Part shown: positions 1 through 14,500 of the stretch, one piece after another
Position numbering within the stretch: position 1 is the first letter of the stretch
Layout of the letters: every line of letters starts with the position of its first letter
Source: Apus apus
Taxonomy: Eukaryota; Chordata; Aves; Apodiformes; Apodidae
Reading direction: 5' to 3'
DNA: 64,000 bases
NCBI RefSeq assembly: GCF_020740795.1
Contig: NC_067296.1
Span: 2,395,001 to 2,459,000 of the forward strand
The notes under the pieces: generated by a model
Databases searched by the model: none
Told to the model about the DNA's origin: nothing
What the model saw: only the letters and a program-made list of their open reading frames with translations
Program-made: the position numbers and the translations under genes

Positions 1-2416
1 TAAACAATAAATCCCTTATTCCATCGTTGACTTCTCAAAGTGCAACAAATGAGGCTGCTGTGTTTTCATCTAACTAGGTACAGAATTTGGAGACCTTCAA
101 TTCCTGTGTCAGTTCCAGCTCCTCAAAGGGCTGAAGAGCTGGGTATGTGCTGCTCCCCTCCTCTTGCCATCCTCACTAGCAGCTGGTTAGATGTGGATGT
201 TACAATTTTTGGTCCTTCCAGGGCAGCAAATACTGCTATTTGTCATGACATGACAAGCCCAGCTTCTGGAGAGGAAAACCCATTAACTCAGTATAAAAGG
301 CTGAGTTTGCACAGAAATAGCTGCAAGAAATTTGGAAAATACCCAAAAAACATGAGTGTTTTTGCTTCAAAAACGGGGGAAGAGTCAGGTAATTCATCCT
401 CAAAATGGTTTGTGTCATTCTGAAGGAAACACATAAGAGAGAACTGAACCAGCTCTAAGTCAAACTCAAGACCTACCACCTGTACAAGTTTGGAATTAGT
501 TTTCCTAAATTAAGCTCTTCTGGTCTCCATTAAGCAAAACCAGCATTTGCATGAGATTTCCCTGAGATCATTACAGCTGACAAGGCAACAGCAACAAATT
601 TCTCATTCAGACTGATGAGGTCAAAATGCAGACAGATCCTGAGAGCCAGAAAAGCTGGGAAGTTCCACTCAGTGAATAAAAAGGAGGTACTAAGAGTCAG
701 CTCTAGCACAGGGGACACATCACTTATTTCTGAGAGACAATAAGCCAAGGAAGCCCCTTTGGAAGTCAGACCATGATAAGCAGAAGTCAACTTTTAATCT
801 CGGTGTAATTAAGTTAATTTTAAGTGAAAAACAACTGAGGTAAAAAACCCCAACCCACACACAAAATCCCCACCCACCACAGAATTCCAGGGTTTCCCAA
901 ATGCTGGTTTTGGAGGCAGTTTTATTTAAATAAAAGGTAGCATGCTTTGTCACTACATTAAGGGAATTCTAACTTCCTTCCAAAAGTAGCTCAACATAAA
1001 TCCTAGAAAACAGTTTTTACTACCAAAAATTGTTTATAATTTTGATTATTTTTACTATCTGAGGAAGTGCTATGTCTACATAAGTCTTATGGTGTATGGT
1101 TATTTCAATATGTGCACAATCACACTGCCTCTTACTAGTGTGCAGTCACTACTACCTCATATAATGCAAAAAATACACTTGGGTTCAGGTCACTACACTT
1201 CAGTGTCCACACCCAAAGAATATTTAGAGAACAAATCTCATTAAAGCAGCTAGGAAATACAAATGTAATGCACACGTTTATTTCAACTATTTCTTCCATC
1301 ACTGAATCTGAATCTAGATAAAGTCTCAGATCTAAGACATTTTGATGTCACTCACTCCTCTCTCATCAACATCTGTCAGCAATTCTGCCCAGCAAAACAG
1401 AACTAGAGAAACACAAAAATCAATTATGGCAAAATAAAAACTGTAGCAGACAAGAAGCAAACTTCATAGCATGCCACCCAAAGCAGAACCTGGTTGTTTG
1501 GCAGTGTCTGCTGCTTCCCAGGTCCTTTTAAGCCTGGAAAGGCAACAAGAGAATCACAGATGCACTGACCAACTGGGACTATTTTCATTCTCCGGGGTCT
1601 TTTTGGACCTGGCACACAAAAGAAGCACACACTCTACAACTTTTTCATCATACATTAAAGGCAAAATAAGCTAGTAAAGCTTCCTATCCCATTAACACAT
1701 GCCAATGATATTCCAACTCCACTATATTCCATGAGGTATCACTTCCAGCTCATAGAAGAGTGGTCAGTTCAAATTTAACAGCAGCTTTGAACTGGCTGCG
1801 TAAATATGATCATCTCCTGTCCATTCTCCACGTAAAATCATCACACTAACAAAAATTTCCTAGATATATGTGCTGGAAGACTGGGATGAAAACAACTGTC
1901 CCCAAACAGGGGACTCTGAAGTCACTTCCTTCTAAAAAGCCAGAAAAGCAGGAATCAAACTAAAGAATCAAAGCAGCAGCAAGGAAGCATGACTCCAGGT
2001 GGGCATCTGAACCAGCCTTGGACTCATTCCAAGAGCTAATTTACTCTCCACTCCCTTTGACAGGTTTAGTATGTTTAGCAAGATTACTTCCCTGTTGGGC
2101 CAGCAGCAACTGCTGGAAGACTTCCTTGCTTCACATTGCCACTCTACCCCAAGTGTCATCCAGGCTGTAGATAAACAGGTAGCACTAGAAGAGACAGTAG
2201 CTGCTCCTCTGAGAAATACTAATTGCCATGGTAGTTACAAAGGGCAGGCTCCCCCCACTGAGAAACAGCACCAGGTGTAACTTCTGATTCATGAAGCAAC
2301 TTCAGTAAAACATCTGACCTGCCTGCAGATAGGATCTCTCAAATCTGAAGAGCTTGCAGTTAAATACAAATCCTTTTTAAAAATTCAAGGTGTTTCTGGT
2401 GAAGGTCCATACATAC
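1..2416 (-). other. CHMP4B intron 4 (partial)
   Basis: This sequence continues the intron after exon 4 and is cut by the window edge. It is AT-rich and unique-looking. I see no coding exon, CR1 fragment or RNA gene in it; the ORFs of up to 127 codons here lack any recognisable protein. Confidence 0.7.
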
Positions 2417-2543
2417 CTGGCTTTGATGGTATTGATATTGAGGGCACATTTGGTAGTGGTACTGTCTCGGGACCACTTATTTCCAGCAAGTTTTTGTCTA
2501 GTTCTTCTTGTTCTAGCTCCTCTAGTTCTGCCATGAGTTCATC
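2417..2543 (-). CDS. CHMP4B: CHMP4B coding exon 4
   Basis: Encodes DELMAELEELEQEELDKNLL, then the loop ending PSISIPSKP, plus one base of the next codon. Donor GTATGT. The acceptor is preceded by an uninterrupted 21-base T tract on the minus strand (plus-strand A run 2559-2579). Confidence 0.96.
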
Positions 2544-5500
2544 CTAGTTTTTCAAAGGAAAAAAAAAAAAAAAAAAAAAGCAGAAAGGAGAAACTTTAAG
2601 TCATTTATTTAGCTGGACACATTATAAAAGAAAATAACTTCAGTGCATAAGAGCAGAGCAAAGTGAGGTGATGAGGAGTCTGAGTGATCTTTTAGAGGGT
2701 GAGGAGGGTGGGGAAAGCAGTGTAAAGAGAGGAAGAAGTCTAAGTCCAAACATTCTCCAATCTGAGGGCTGGAGCAGCTCTGCTCTGGAGACAGGCTGAG
2801 AGAGTTGGGGTGTTCAGCCTGGAGAAGAGAAGGCTCCAGGGAGAACTTAGAGCACCTTCCAGGGCCTGAAGGGGCTCCAGGAAAGCTGGGGAGGGGCTTG
2901 GGACAAGGGCAGGGAGGGAGAGGACAAGGGGGAATGGACTAACACTGAAGAGGGAGATTTAGGTGAGACATGAGGGGAAAATTCTTCCCTATGAGGGTGG
3001 TGAGACCCTGGCCCAGGCTGCCCAGGGAAGCTGTGGCTGCCCCATCCCTGGCAGTGTTGAAGGGCAGGTTGCATGGGGCTTGGAGCAACCTGGGCTGGTG
3101 GGAGGTGTCCCTGCCCATGCAGGGGGGTTGGAACTAGATGATCTTTAAGGTCCCTTTGAACCCAAAATATTCTACAATTCTCAGCACAAAGTCAGGGTCA
3201 CAGCTGCTGCAGGACCTGGTAGGAACAGCCAGTAACAAGTTGTAGAGGAGTTTTTCTGTCCTATTCTAGACACCTGCAATCTGCAGACTGCTTAAGAAAG
3301 ATCTTGCATGAGTCAGCATCCCTGGAGGTATTTAAAATACATGTAGACATGAACCTCATGGACACGGTTCAGTTGTGGACTTGGACGTGTTAGGTCAACA
3401 GTTGGACAGGATCATCTTAGGGGTCTTTTCCTAAATGATTCTATGATTTCATGAGCAGAGGAAAATTTAAAAACATACCTCATCAAATTCTTCCCCAAAA
3501 CCTACTGGCTTTGAGATGGCTGTTGAAATCTCATCTGCCAGCTCCTGCTGTTCTGCAATGTCCTGCATTAATTCATCTACTTTATCAATATCCCTGTAAA
3601 AGAAAGGAAAAGGTTCAATATAATCAGGCACTTTCCCAATCAGTGCTTACAACTGTATTTCTTGTTCTTTGTAGAAATGCCACACCATGGTGACACTTTG
3701 TAAGGTCCTTTCCCAAAACACATTTTGCATGCAAGTCTGGATTTTATCCCCCTGGTCTCAACAAAATTATGCTTGTATTTACTTTTCCCTAAAAGCATAG
3801 CTCACTGCAGTTAGAGACTTCATATGAAGAGGTTTTGTTCTGCATTACAGGTATTAATAATAATTTGCTCTGTTCCCTGATCCAGCATTATTAGGTCTCC
3901 AATATTTGCTTTTGGAGTAAGCATAACATTCCCATAATGCAGTTTGCCTTTAATTATTGGTTCATACACAAATTCTGCTGCACAGAAAGAAGATTAAGTC
4001 TCTCCTTAAGGCTTAAAATTTTTGCTGCTACCTGGTGGAACTGTAACTGGTGCAGCCTCCCATTTGCTCCACACTCCACTGGTGCCACCCTTCTTTTGGA
4101 AGGGTTTGTGCCATATAAAACGGTGGGAAAGCATTGATAGTTACACATTTTGTTCAATATGAAAGTGTATTTAACTTACAGCCTTTTAAAAGAAGACTGT
4201 GCTACTCTAGCTCTACCTTTGGCTGTGAAACACCAAGCAGATCAAACTAAAGGTGTTATGGAAAGATGCAGAAGGGAACAACTCACATGTTGTCGTGCGC
4301 AGCTTTCATCGCTTTAGCAGCGAATCCCATGTTCTTAAGCACTTCAGTGTTAGTGTTGGCATTCTCAAGGGCTTCCCTCTGAAATTCAATGGTTGACAAC
4401 GTGCCATCGATCTGTGCAAGCTGCTTCTCGTACCTCTTCTTACGCTTTAGGGCCTGAAGAGCAGCTGAACAACACAGAGCAGGATTTGTGAGATTTGTGC
4501 CCAAAACCGCCATCCACGTTTCGCGCCAAATGCCACTCAGCACAGAGCAACATTCAGCACGTTCTACTCTTTGTTGTCCACTTTTCTTCCTAGATAAACT
4601 AAGTTGCCCGACCCTAGTGCTTGCCCCCTTCAATAGAATTGTTTCAAGGCGGCCAGACGCCTGCTGTCCATGCCCTGCCACAGGAAGGATGCAAGCCAAG
4701 AAGCAACTCAAGGATCAAACAGTCCAGTCACTCATGACACACCACATCCCAGAGACTGTGCTACAACAAACAGAAGGCTCCAATATGCAAGCTGATCCAC
4801 TTGAAAGCATCTTTGTTCACCACTACCCCCAGTACATGAAGGCACAGTTGTTGGTGTAGCTCCAGATGAGGTTATGATGCTGCTGCAGGGTCCCCACCAG
4901 CCAGCTGAACTCCCTGGAGAAGCAGCTCATTCAAATACAAAGCAAGACAAATGCTTCTTCAGCTTTGCTACTTCATGCTGTGAAATCCACATTATTTGTA
5001 CATGTACAGAAATATTTATAAAGAAACAAACTTTGTGCATGTTTCATAGTACTCCTACCACGAGGCACTGTCCACACAACAGTCTCTACTGACAGACATC
5101 AGAAGAGAGATGCCACCACTCAAATTGGTTTGAGAAGCTTGGTGCTCATAAGCACTTGTCCAGTGCTGCTCACTGCATGAGGAGCCCACCCGTGACAGCA
5201 CCAACACAGAGCACCTGGATCACTCCAAGCAGGAGGACTGGTCCAACTTGCTGCTCAGCTAAGCTTCTCCAGCTGTTCTGCACCCTCAGCTCCACCCCAC
5301 CCAGACAGGAGTGCATCCAGCTGTTGCCAACAGCCTCTTCCTGAGACACCAGCAAAGACAACAGACCAGAGCACATTCCCTCCCGAGGCACTGACAGTGA
5401 ATACAAACTAGATTTCTAGACATGTAATCTTGCCTGAACGTGGCTAAAAGTTCTGGTAGGAGCTGCAGGGTGGGCAAAACCTCCCAAGCAGTGAGCGTGG

Positions 5501-8500
5501 CTGGCTGACAAAGGTGAGGGGGTATCCCACAGAGTAAAACAGGAGCAGGGCATCCCTTCTTGGCAGTTCCCCTACTGATAGGAACAGACTTGTGCACTGT
5601 GTGACAGTCACAACACATCAGTCATGTGTACCAGGAATGGCAGAAAATAAAGACTTTAAATCTTTACATATCTAAAAGACATTAATTCAAACCTTTGTGG
5701 ATTTTTGGAGGGGAGCAGAAAACAAGGAGTGGGAAATCCTGACAGCAGACAGCTTCCCTTATCTCCCTGCTAGAGAGGTGATAACTTGGTGACATGATGA
5801 GTATGTTCCTGCAACACAGGCAAAATAGCTCCTCTCCTAAAAGCAGATGAAGCCTGCAGGCACCCAGCACATTTTGTCAGATGCCATCTTGAAAAGCTTG
5901 GCAGTCCTTCAAGATAACATCCTGGTATCCAGAAGCCCCAACACACCTTCACTTCTACAACTGGTCACAAACATGCTGTACTTGATTGCTTTCAAATTAC
6001 ACTAACGTGTTGGAGAATAAAAAAGCACTTTGTGAGGGTACAGCTAAGGTTACCAAGCACGCCAAAAAGCAAAGGTTGATTTAGTGGAAATGATCAAACC
6101 CACAAAAGCACAGGTCACCTCGACTGTTCCAACACAAGCCAAAGATCCAACACAAGCCAAAGATCCAACACAAGCCAAAGATCCAACACAAGCCCCTGCA
6201 CTGACTTTCAGTCCAACAACCAGTAAATCTCCCCACTATTTTGGGGCCAGTTCAACATCCATCCTCATTTGACAGGACTGGGAACAGGGCTGGGTTATCA
6301 TGGAACACAAAGAACAACATTTGCTCTGCAGAATAAAACATCATCTGAAACATTCCAGCTTTATGCTGGATCATAAAGGGATGAGGAACACGTTGCCAGT
6401 ATAGTTAGTCTGGATAATTTTGTGCTAATGGTTTAATGAAGGATAAAGTCTTCTTACTCAGAAAAATAAAACAGTTAATGGGCTGAGTTTATACAGCAAC
6501 AGATGCTGGGGAAATGTCAGTGGTATGACAATTTTTATTGGGGATTTTCTGCATCATGGGGAATTATTGGCAAACCCACAGATTTTATAACCATAACACA
6601 AGCCCAAGTGAAGCACTACAATGTATGTCCAGTTAAGCCCACTCTTGTTCTCTCTCAGAATAGCCACAGTTTATCTACATTTCATGCTTACATATGTTTA
6701 AAACAAGCTGCTCAGGATCATTGTAGAAGAGGCTGGATGGGGCTCTGAGCAACCTGGTCTAGCGGGAGGTGTCCCTGCAGAGGGTTGGATCTAGACCATC
6801 TCTAAGGTCCCTTCCAACCCAAACCATTTGATGATGATGATGAAGTTGTGATCAGGAGTGTTTATGGGGACTGCTGGGTAAGCCTACCCCTCCTGTTCCC
6901 ACACGCACCAGTTCGTTGTACCAGAACTGCACTCCTCAGCCTTCACTCTGCTTTATAAATCCTTTCCTTGATTCATTTCTCACTTGTATCTACAGATCAA
7001 GGCTCTTGCTCTTACAAAAGCATGGGACACAATTTTCTAGCTTGCAGAACTGAGCCAGGGATGTCCTCACAAGACCCTGAGGATGGCACACATCTCCCCC
7101 CAGTGCTGCTACCTGCCAAGTTCCTGCTGAACCTCCTGGAGCTCCTGGTGGTCTCTCAGCCAAGGACAAACCACACTCACATTCTGTTACAGCTAAAGCC
7201 TGGCACACAGATCCCTGCCTAGGAATGGGATTAGTTTGGTTTGAATCTTGCCTTGTTTCCAGTGAAAATTTAAAATGGATTTGTGGTATTTTCTAGAAAC
7301 ATTTCCAGCTTCTTCAGGCCAAGAGTGACAAGGGAAGATATATGTATTTTTTTCCCCTCTCTCCAGTTAAGGCCAAAGCAAGGACAAAGCTCCCCACAGC
7401 CACAGTGCCCACCTGTACCTACCTGAAGACTGACTGGTAAAAATGCCCATTTCAGTAGCCTAAAAGGAATAAGGACAGACACACAGCCCCAGCAATAAGC
7501 ACAAGGCCACCCATAAAGCTTCTGTGCCTGGTCAATTCAGCATAAATATTTAGCACTGGTCAATTAAAGTGATAAATGAGCCACTGCAATGAAAAAAATC
7601 TTACACACGAGACTGCAATTTTTTGCAGCCAAAAGCACTGAGGAATGTAGAGCAAGGTATTCAGTGCCCTAAATTAGATTATCACAACTTCCTGCAAATT
7701 TATTTTCATCTGTGTCTCCTTGTTTAACTTTTTTTTTTTTTTCATGTAAAGCCCTTGTTTATAAACAGAAGATTTTATTAAGCTGAAAACAAAAGTACCC
7801 AAGTTAATTTAGGTCGCTCGCATTCATTTCACCCTGCAAGTTTTAGCAATTCATTTCCTATATCCCTCTCCCCACAGAGGAGGATTTGCACTTTATGTTC
7901 AGGATTCTCCCTGTTGCAATTGTCCCTTCCACAGCTGCTGTGTCTGGATGCAAACCCAGCTTGGAGCAGCTGTGTGTCCCATCATTGCTCTGCATCTCAT
8001 TTCACTTTTTTCCAAGATACATGCTTAAAATCATGTTTGCTTGTTTAGATCATTGCAGTTAAGTTGATTCTCTCAGGATCAATTTCTGAATTTTCAAGTA
8101 TTTCTGGAGGAGCTTACCACACCAATACCCACAGCTCAGAGGTCACAAAGCATTTCTAGAATAAAGGTCCCTTAAGAGGCAAAACCAAGTCACACTGGTC
8201 TCTGCACAGAGCCAAAGGGTTTACCCCAGAGGGCAGAGGAAAGGGGGAAAAGCCACAAACTTCTGCTTGAAATGCAGGACCAGGGACGGGTCTGCAAATT
8301 TTCCGTATGTTGCTGTTATACTTCAAATACTTTAGGGAGTGATGGGATCTGGCAGAGGTACAGATCTAAGGGGGGGGGGGGATGCTGCTCTGATCTACAG
8401 CTGCTTCATCTCTACTCTCCTACTTACACACTGATTTCTGAAAACTGATGAGCAGTTCTGATATTTTTTTCCAGCACAACAGTCTTTACCATCTGCATAA

Positions 8501-11500
8501 ACACCTACTGAAATCTCATGTAGTGCCAGAGTAAGACATTTGTATTAAGTTTTCACTGAAATCAAAGCCATAAATACTTAATCTGTAGGGAATGACATTG
8601 GCTGTTTCTCAAAAAAAAAATAATCAGTTTCCAGAATTTGAAACAAGTAAGAAAAAGAGACAGGAGTCTAGAAATATGTCCTCTAGAATCACATTATTTA
8701 TACAGATGCAATAAACAGTATCTGTTTAAAGTCAAAGTGCATCATGGCCCATCTTTGCTCTTCACGAAGACTATCACATAAGGCAGCAGTGGAAGATGCA
8801 GTCCTCAGGACCCACACCCCTTATTACACCTGTGCTGCTTCCAAGATACTAATTGCATAGGCAGGCAATGTGATTTAATACCCAGCTTTAATTGCTGTGG
8901 AACTGCTTCAGCAGAACCTGTATCCATAAATTCAGTTTCAAGCATTTATTCTCTAATGTGCCCAGACAGACTTCGCTCACAAACCAGAACTTGTTGCTGG
9001 AGAGATCATCAGCACATTTTTCTAGAACACAGCTGATCTAAGTTTTCCAACAGTGTGACAACTTGGCTTATCTTAGCAAGCAGCTATAGGGGATTACAGG
9101 ATTGCTGGACCAGACTCTCACAACAGCTTCTACAAATTAGAGGGTAGGAAGGCACTGGAACAGGTTGCCCTGGGAAGTTGTGGCTGCCCCATCCCTGGAA
9201 GTGTTCAAGGGCAGGTTGGATGAGGCTTGTGCAACCTGATCTAGTGGGAGGTGTCCCTGCTAATGGCAGGGAGATTGGAACTTGATGATCTTTAAGGTCT
9301 CTTTCAACCTTAACCATTCCATGATTCTATAAAGTGCCTGATACTCAGAGGCTTGAAACACACAAGGCCTGATGCATGCTCTCACCACCTTGTGGCTGTA
9401 TTTCTTATGGAAATATCTGCCTTTATACAAAATAAAGCACAGAAGGATTCCAGCTACAATTTCTACATGTCACTCATTACTTTAGCACAGCTGGCAAGTC
9501 CTTGTGTTGCAGGCAGTGAGCACAGAGCAAGGCACAGCTCCCCCAGGGTCACACTCAGCACCGCATTCCTCTTGCACAGAGCTCTGTGTAAAACATCCTT
9601 CCCAGCTCCCAGCCAGGGCACTGGCAATGAAGGACACCAGGAACAGGTACAGAAAAACCACAGGCAGTGTCCCTGATCAGCACTCTCTGTCCCCTGAGCA
9701 GCCCTCCCTCGCTGAGAAGGGACCTTCCACTGAAGTCACTCAGGAACACCCCAAGTTTCTCCTCCCAGACCATCCGGCCTTTGGGCGGGGTTTAACTTAC
9801 TCTTGAAATACCCTATTGCACATCAAACCAGCAGCACCAGTTCAAACCACTGCCTGCTCCAGGAGGGGATTTTTTTTCTTGCTCCTCCCTTTTTTTAGCT
9901 GAATTGTCCCGTGTTGCACAAGAGGCAAGGACAGAGCTGCTGAACTATCATAGAAGAGCAAACAGACAGATCACCCTCCCCACCTGCTAAACTGCCAGGG
10001 ATTAGATGGATTAAACTGTTGGTAGACTCAGAATTCACTGTGGAAAAACAAACAGTTAAACATTTAAGATAATCTTCAACTAATGAATCAACGCAGACCC
10101 CATGCTGGCAAAAATTGTGGTCATGACATGGTAACAGCAAGAACCTGCCAGTAAACACTCCCTATTTTAGACAACCTTTAAAACCCATACTTTATCCTTA
10201 ACAGGCAGAGTGTGTGTTCTAGATTTTAAGTCCAATGTTCATGATGAGTTACAAGCATTTAAAATAACCTCTAAAAGAGTAACAGCAGATAACAAAATGT
10301 AGTTGTACTTTATTTCAATTTTAGTGCAGTTTTCAGCAGAATAAAGAGGTACGGACTGGGGGAAAAACCAGTTTTATATATATATTACTACAAATAAATG
10401 AAAGGTAACTAACTGGGTGACATGAGATTGTGAGCAGCTTCAAAATTGTCATTTCTCCACAGGAGATTTTGATGTATTCATTGTCTTTAGTATCAGGTAC
10501 AACTGGAATGTTGGAGCCAATTTTTATTCATGAAGATATCACCACAGAGCTGTGACCAGTTAAAATTAATATAAATAGTTTATGACCTCTTTTCCATTGG
10601 CAAAGTAATACAAAATGTCTCAGTTTTAATAAGCATTATTTCCCTCTAATCTCTGCAGCTCTTTTTTACACAGAAATTCTCACAAAGAAAACATCAGCTG
10701 CTGGGTAGGACAAGTCCAGTAAAACAGCAGCTGAGTTAGATCTGGACTGACTGTTTCAATTGCTGGATTGTAAAAACATGGATAAAATACATTAAGAACA
10801 TTCCACAGCCTTTTTAAGAACTCAGACCTTTTAATTTAAAAAAGCTATCCCTTCCTCTGTTGTTTTGAGTATTTTGTTTTATGGGTTGTTTTTTTTTGGG
10901 GGGGTGTTTATTGTTGGGGTTTTTTTAAATTCGTTTACATTCTTCAAAGGGTGAACTGCAAAACACTATGTTTGATTTCCTATTTATTTGACTTTTTGTG
11001 ATGCCTACCCCCCTAGAAATTCCAGCAGAAGTTTTGCACTTACTATTTGGCCACAGTGAATAACAACAGGAAGGTTTCCAAGGGTCCCATTATCATGTGG
11101 CAGCACCCAAGCCCTCCAAACACAACTGATAAGCAGGAACTCATGTCATGGTTTTCAGTCCCTAATTCTGACTCATGAACACTCAAATGTGAAGAGTCAT
11201 TCAGCCAGGCTGTCCTGCCCTGTCAGCACTCAGTCTGCAAAGCTTGCCTGCTCACCCAAATGATTCCACTTTGTTCTCAAGAAATACTATCTGTAGGAAT
11301 TCAACTTGATGTATTTTTAAAGTAGTTCAACCTCTATAAAAGGAAGTTGTTGTTATTAACAGAGCTCTAGAATGTCTTAAGAATCTCCTTGCAATATTTA
11401 CAGCAGTTTGTTAGTGAAATAAAAATGTTCACCGTGATAAGCAGTTAGCAGGATAATAAAAATACCATTTTCCTACATACTACCACATTCAGAGAGGAAA

Positions 11501-14500
11501 AATTGACCATGAACATGTCAGTGACTATTAAAAATCAACAGCCCTCCTGTAAATAAGAACTGCTTATACACTTGTAGGACAGGTAGTGTTAGTAGGATAT
11601 TTATAATTACAGTAATTCTATTGAATTAATGCCTTTAAATATTGTTTGTAGAAAAGTACAGGTTTGTTGATAAAAAACAAGGAAGAACTTAAGACTTCTT
11701 CTCCTACATTGCTGCAGCTCCAAATTTTGCTAACAACTTGAGAGAAGGAGGATGACTGGGCATTTCAAACAGAACTGGGAACAACTGGGAATATGATCCA
11801 AGGGTTTCACTGAATTCAAACACATCTTTGCACCAATGTTCACACATCTGTGACCTCAGGGAGTCTGTCCTGACTGGTGGATGGCAAGGCACACATTTCC
11901 TGCTGATCCAACTCCTGCCTCTGCAAAATTCTGCTAGAAACCACACTGATACCTAAAATTGAAAGGCTGCTCATCCAGAGGAAGACACAGCTCTTATTAC
12001 TCCAAGTGAGGGGGAAAACTCATTTAATTTTACATCTCTCTGGCAAATGAGAAGAAATGGCAGCAGCAGAAATACCACTGCAAAAGGACACCAGCTACAT
12101 TAATGTGGGATAAAAAAAGTTCCACAACAGCCTCAAAAATAATGAGCACCAAATGTCAGCCATGCCAAAACACAAAGTGCAAGGGAGCTGCAGAGGAACT
12201 TCCCAAATGGGGGTCTCCTGGCCCCTCAAACAGCAAACTCAAGACACTAGGGATGATTGAGATAATCAGCTCAATCAGCACATTATATTGTGGATTCATC
12301 GATAATTTGCTCAACAAGGTGTCATTCTTTTTGCTGCTTCTGAAAATATCATTTCATCTTCCTGGCACTTGCCTCTGTAGCAAATTTCATCACCAACAAC
12401 ATCCTCACTGTCCTTGAAATGGGATAAACAAGAGGCAGCAGTAGATGTAAGGAGTAATTGGCTGCCTTGCCTGCAGTACAGCTATATATAAGGTATATAT
12501 ATACATTAACTTTAGTCAGCAACTGCTCATCAGTCCTTCCATGGAGAATTAGCAAAGTGCCAATATTATCTCAAAACAACTCCTAAGTAGCAAAAAGATA
12601 ATGTGAAGCAATTCAGAAAATATCCTCCAATGCTACAAGCAAATCAAAAAGGTAGATATAAATCCCACTACAGTCTTCCTGTTGAAAATAGAAATTGATT
12701 GACTACAGGACATGGGATTAATAGATTGGCTAAAGGAATATTGGAATTAATTGTATAAATTGTTTAGATCTGTGTAAACTGAGAACTGCTTGGTGTGACT
12801 TAGCATGAGCAGCTGGAGTGATATGGCCTGAGGCCACAAGCTGTAACTAAAATTCAGTTGTACTCCTGTAGTTAAACCTTAGTTAAACTTTTACTGAGAG
12901 CACCTGGAACAACACTGAAAGTAGATGTAGACAATGAGATAACTCAAAATTATTTTGTGCAATTGTAAAAGGGATTAACTGAAATTTAGATTTGAAACGA
13001 CTGTTGAAGAATTATCCTGGTAAGAAGTAGCTGGAGGAGAACACAGGGAAATTATCCTGACAAAAAGTGACTGATGGTGAATGGAGACCCTTGGACAAGC
13101 CCTTGGAGAAGAGGGTAGATCCAAACAGAAAGCGGAGATGTCCTCATCGAGGGAGGCAACTGGGTGGTCAGATTGTAAGGTCACAAAAGGCACAGGTAAA
13201 TTAGAGGCTGGGTCCCTCTCCAGAGACACCAGCTCAAGCTGCAATAAACCAGCTCTGGGACAGACCAAGGGTCCAAACATTGATGGCACAGCACAAAATG
13301 TCAAGAGGCCAAAGATGGTTTGATTTTAAGCAAGTGGTTGGGAGACAGAGGTACCAAAACATGGTTAAAAATAAATTCACATCACCTCCAAGGCTAATAT
13401 GGTACAAAGCAGCATGACTTCCATTCCCCTGAGGATGACCTGCTGAGATTTAGGATGCACACAGGCCTAAAAGTCACATTATGCCGAATGCCTGAAGCCA
13501 TTATCACACACTCCCCTCCAGTGCCAGGGCCTAATGCCTCCAGCGTGGTTCCCAGAGAGCAACAGCCTCCTGTGCCTTTTGTTCAGGAGATGCTGTGCTT
13601 TTTAGCAGGGAACTGGGAGCAGAGTTCAGTCTTCATCCTCCACTTACTTTCCTGTGTCTGTCTACTAAATATCTATTAAAGTTCCCAAACCCTCTCCTCA
13701 AAGGAAGGCAACTATTCCCAGCTCAGAGACAAACTGACTGATTAAACTACTCCAATAAAGCATCCAAACCCAGGCAGAGAATACAAGGTTTCTGTCCTAT
13801 CTGTAGTTAAAAACAACAAGATTGTAACTTCCTCTTGAGCCAAGCAGTGCCAGAACATTTAGTCTATTGTGCAAGAGTTTAAAGTAAACTATAAGCACTA
13901 AAAATGCACAAAAGAAAAAAAAAAAATAAAGAAAAAAGCATTCTGTACAACAGCAATCAAAGCTTTGATAAATGCAGCACCCAAACAACACCATAACCAC
14001 CACCTTCATGCCCTTACAGCCTCCAGTTCTCCACCCAGGAGCTGGAATGAGCCTCAGAAACACTGGACCAGCCAAGAGCATCTGGGAATAATGCTTCCAG
14101 CTATCACACTAAATCTGATCTATTCTCTGGAAGGAAAGCACAGACCATGTTTCCCAATTTTCACTGTTGCACTTCTTGGGGTCCTGCATGTCACTGGACA
14201 AGGGCAAGGCATCTCCAAAACTGATTTACCCAAACACATTTCTTCTTCCCAAATAAAACTATATATTTTCTAAGGCTGCTGGGGTAAGTTATCCTCCCTT
14301 ACCTTTTAAACTGTCCAGTAACTTTGCTGTTCAAAATCTGCACTTTATTTACATCAGAATTATATATACATATATATATATATATTTTATATATATATAT
14401 ATATATATATGTAAAGCAGATAGTTATTCAGAATTCAACAAATGTTAAAACTTTTAGGATGAGAAAACTATGTTCCTTAATGACTCCCTGGGATTCTCAC

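Noticed and set aside
1-2416. Possible last coding exon of CHMP4B
   Set aside because: I looked on the minus strand for the conserved acidic stretch and the C-terminal MKELENWA-type motif and found nothing, so the exon is most likely left of the window.
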